Part shown: positions 62,465 to 64,000 of the stretch, in pieces
How the letters are laid out: every line of letters starts with the position of its first letter
Numbering within the stretch: position 1 is the stretch's first letter
Source: Rickettsiales bacterium Ac37b
Lineage (GTDB): Bacteria > Pseudomonadota > Alphaproteobacteria > Rickettsiales > Arcanibacteraceae
Direction of reading: 5' to 3'
DNA length: 64,000 bases
Assembly (NCBI GenBank): GCA_000746585.2
Contig: CP009217.2
Span: 1,120,662 to 1,184,661, forward strand
Made by a program: the position numbers and the translations under genes
Notes under the pieces: generated by a model
The model's input: only the letters and a program-made list of their open reading frames with translations
What the model was told of the DNA's origin: nothing
Databases searched by the model: none

Positions 62465-63457
62465 ATGTCAAAGAGAAAAGATAAAGGTAAACAAAGAGAG
62501 GATGATATTATCCCTAGCTCTCAAGAGGTTAAAATACATTCTGATACTAAAACGTTGATTAAAGATCTACCTAGCATTATTAAAGAGGGTATTAAAAAAC
62601 CAGGCAATATACTTAATTTAAGTATTATAGGATTTGCTGCAGTATGTAATGCTATACTTGCTCATACTAGTTTAACAGTAAGCTTTATATTAGCTGGCAT
62701 AAGTTGCCTACAACCTGCTGTTACTGATTTTGGTTACAATTATAAATTAATAAAAAATGAGTTATTAAAAAATAAGGATATAAAAACTTTGCAGGATAAA
62801 GCCTTAGAAATTACCAAATTTATTTGGCCTGGAATTGTGGCTGTGGTAGTTGGAGCATTATTTTTTGGTCTGCATATCCGTTTATATAACCAAGGGGCTG
62901 AAATTATGAGTTCAGTACTCCTTGCGGTTGGAACCTTTATTGCAGGTAGCGCGCAGATGTTAGTGAAACCTATGATTAAAAGGGAAGTGGCGAGAAAAAA
63001 TCCCCCTGCTCCAAGCATAGAAGGAATAGAACTAGGGCTATCACCTCTAATTCAAGCAGCTCAGGAACTTGAACGGGAAGCTATTGATAACACCCTAAAT
63101 CAAAAAGTAGAAGAACTCAGTAAATTCATTACTACACGAAATAATACATTCCGGACTAAAAGCGCTGATATCAAGCAAAATGTTATGGATCAACGGGTAC
63201 AACTTGAACAAATTATTAGGGAAAAAAATGATTTACAGGAACTTAATAAAAAACTTAATACAAACTTAGAGGTTCTTACCCAAGATAAAGAACTATTAGC
63301 TCAACAGCTTGAGCAAGAAAAAGTGAATGGAGAAAAATTACAAGAAATTCTCAGTAATTTACAACAAGAATTACATGCTCAAACACAATCAAATAGTAGT
63401 TATAGGATAAAAAATAGCAATAGTTCTAATGATCAGATCTCGGTTATTACACGTTAA
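62465..63457 (+). CDS. Hypothetical membrane protein with C-terminal coiled coil
   Basis: A 330-residue protein with a charged N-terminus (SKRKDKGKQREDD), three to four hydrophobic segments at about 48-90 and 118-165 (LNLSIIGFAAVCNAILAHTS, PGIVAVVVGALFFGLHI) and a long coiled coil from about 225 to 310 (KNDLQELNKKLNTNLEVLTQ). The tail is Ser/Asn-rich. No family recognised. The layout (membrane hairpins then a cytosolic coiled coil) resembles many lineage-specific proteins of intracellular bacteria. A partial ankyrin gene follows after 32 bp on the same strand. Confidence 0.7.
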   Translation: MSKRKDKGKQREDDIIPSSQEVKIHSDTKTLIKDLPSIIKEGIKKPGNILNLSIIGFAAVCNAILAHTSLTVSFILAGISCLQPAVTDFGYNYKLIKNELLKNKDIKTLQDKALEITKFIWPGIVAVVVGALFFGLHIRLYNQGAEIMSSVLLAVGTFIAGSAQMLVKPMIKREVARKNPPAPSIEGIELGLSPLIQAAQELEREAIDNTLNQKVEELSKFITTRNNTFRTKSADIKQNVMDQRVQLEQIIREKNDLQELNKKLNTNLEVLTQDKELLAQQLEQEKVNGEKLQEILSNLQQELHAQTQSNSSYRIKNSNSSNDQISVITR

Positions 63458-63489
63458 AAAATAATTTATCAAGAAAATAGGTAATCAAA

Positions 63490-64000
63490 ATGAAGCAAAA
63501 AAATATAAATTTCCCACATGTAAGAGAGCTAAACTTTTTAGAACATATAGAGCAAATAGAGGGACAAAATCCTGAGGTTGATATAATAAACCTGCAGGAT
63601 TCTAAGAGTAATAATCAAACCTATCTTCATAAATTAGCATACACTGAATTCTTTGGTTATGTGGCATATTTTTTAGAAAAAGGTGCTAACCTCTATGCAT
63701 TTGATAATAGTAAGCTAAACCCTTTGCATTGCGCAAGTGGGCGCGCTTCATATTGCATAAAAAATAGTCAACATAAGTCTCTTGTTCCAGACAGTTATCA
63801 AATATTTAAGCTATTACTTAAGTATGAAGCAGAGCAAAGAGCGTACTATCCAAAAAAATACCAAGACTTACCTTGGCTTAAAGATCAGCAAGATAATATA
63901 AAATGCACTCCTCTAGTACGTGTAGAAAAATTGTATGAAGATACAGGTAAAGAAGTAGTACAAGAACTAAAAAAAGCACTTAAAGAACAAGAAGCTTATT
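63490..64000 (+). CDS. Ankyrin-repeat protein, 3' end outside window
   Basis: ATG at 63490 opens a frame that runs off the window (170 codons seen). It begins MKQKNINFPHVRELNFLEHI and contains ankyrin-like units: QTYLHKLAYTEFFGYVAYFL-EKGA and NPLHCASGRAS, later TPLVRVEKLYEDTGKEVVQE. The GA after a hydrophobic helix and the xPLHxA core support ankyrin, though the repeats are irregular. It is close behind the coiled-coil membrane gene and may be cotranscribed. Confidence 0.75.
   Translation, partial: MKQKNINFPHVRELNFLEHIEQIEGQNPEVDIINLQDSKSNNQTYLHKLAYTEFFGYVAYFLEKGANLYAFDNSKLNPLHCASGRASYCIKNSQHKSLVPDSYQIFKLLLKYEAEQRAYYPKKYQDLPWLKDQQDNIKCTPLVRVEKLYEDTGKEVVQELKKALKEQEAY

Noticed and set aside
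1-64000. CRISPR arrays, rRNA genes, toxin-antitoxin pairs, prophage structural genes
   Set aside because: I looked for regularly spaced direct repeats, conserved rRNA sequence, small paired genes and phage proteins and saw none in this window.

Overview
This window is a strongly AT-rich (GC composition judged by eye, not computed) stretch of a bacterial chromosome that looks like a member of the Rickettsiales (Alphaproteobacteria), probably a host-associated lineage with a larger gene set than Rickettsia. The evidence is a 17-kDa genus-antigen-type glycine-zipper lipoprotein, an NDUFA9-like complex I accessory protein, a short Psd/PssA pair, many ankyrin and other eukaryote-like proteins, five scattered single tRNA genes and numerous small intergenic palindromic repeats. 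I cannot name a genus; a Midichloriaceae-like amoeba or protist symbiont would fit.

Layout. 0-2.1 kb: LOG-family nucleotide hydrolase and the psd-pssA phosphatidylethanolamine pair. 2.8-8.3 kb: an accessory block with a 1017-residue pentapeptide-repeat membrane protein, two orphan proteins and decayed repeats. 8.7-16.4 kb: housekeeping genes (alaS, NDUFA9-like, NlpD-like, a frameshifted class II aldolase, split coaC/coaB, a UbiH-type hydroxylase). 16.4-25.5 kb: an EgtD-like methyltransferase overlapping a hybrid histidine kinase, a large ankyrin protein, tRNA-Glu, a DUF1003 protein and an orphan membrane protein behind an exact 19-bp Fur-box consensus. 25.7-33 kb: yggT-ispH-phaC, tRNA, tsaB, then scoA-scoB-eptA-like. 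33-43.6 kb: accessory genes (ankyrin, pseudokinase with tail anchor, small orphans, a phasin), clpB, then two adjacent putative effectors, one with a predicted N-myristoyl/palmitoyl signal and one with a ubiquitin-interacting-motif-like segment. 43.6-50 kb: tadA, cation efflux, 17-kDa antigen, tRNA-His, an IS481-type element that truncates lysA, then phaA-phaB. 50.4-64 kb: tRNA-Val, rlpA, an NfnAB-like fused flavoprotein, eno, tRNA-Thr, rpmJ, glmS, a UvrD-type helicase, hemB, an orphan coiled-coil membrane protein and a partial ankyrin gene.

How the genes fit together. PhaA, PhaB, PhaC, a phasin and the ScoAB CoA-transferase make up a plausible poly-3-hydroxybutyrate synthesis and acetoacetate use route spread over four loci. 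psd/pssA make phosphatidylethanolamine, the donor for the EptA-like transferase. GlmS, NlpD-like and RlpA, plus the remains of LysA, point to peptidoglycan. The intergenic DNA holds a ~105-bp TA-flanked palindromic (MITE-like) family. One copy sits inside another with a duplicated TA, which is direct evidence of past mobility, and a second 100-bp TA-flanked element is nested at the same site in two copies.

G/C strand bias on the + strand appears to change sign near 46-47 kb, at the IS and the truncated lysA. This could be a rearrangement breakpoint or the replication terminus.
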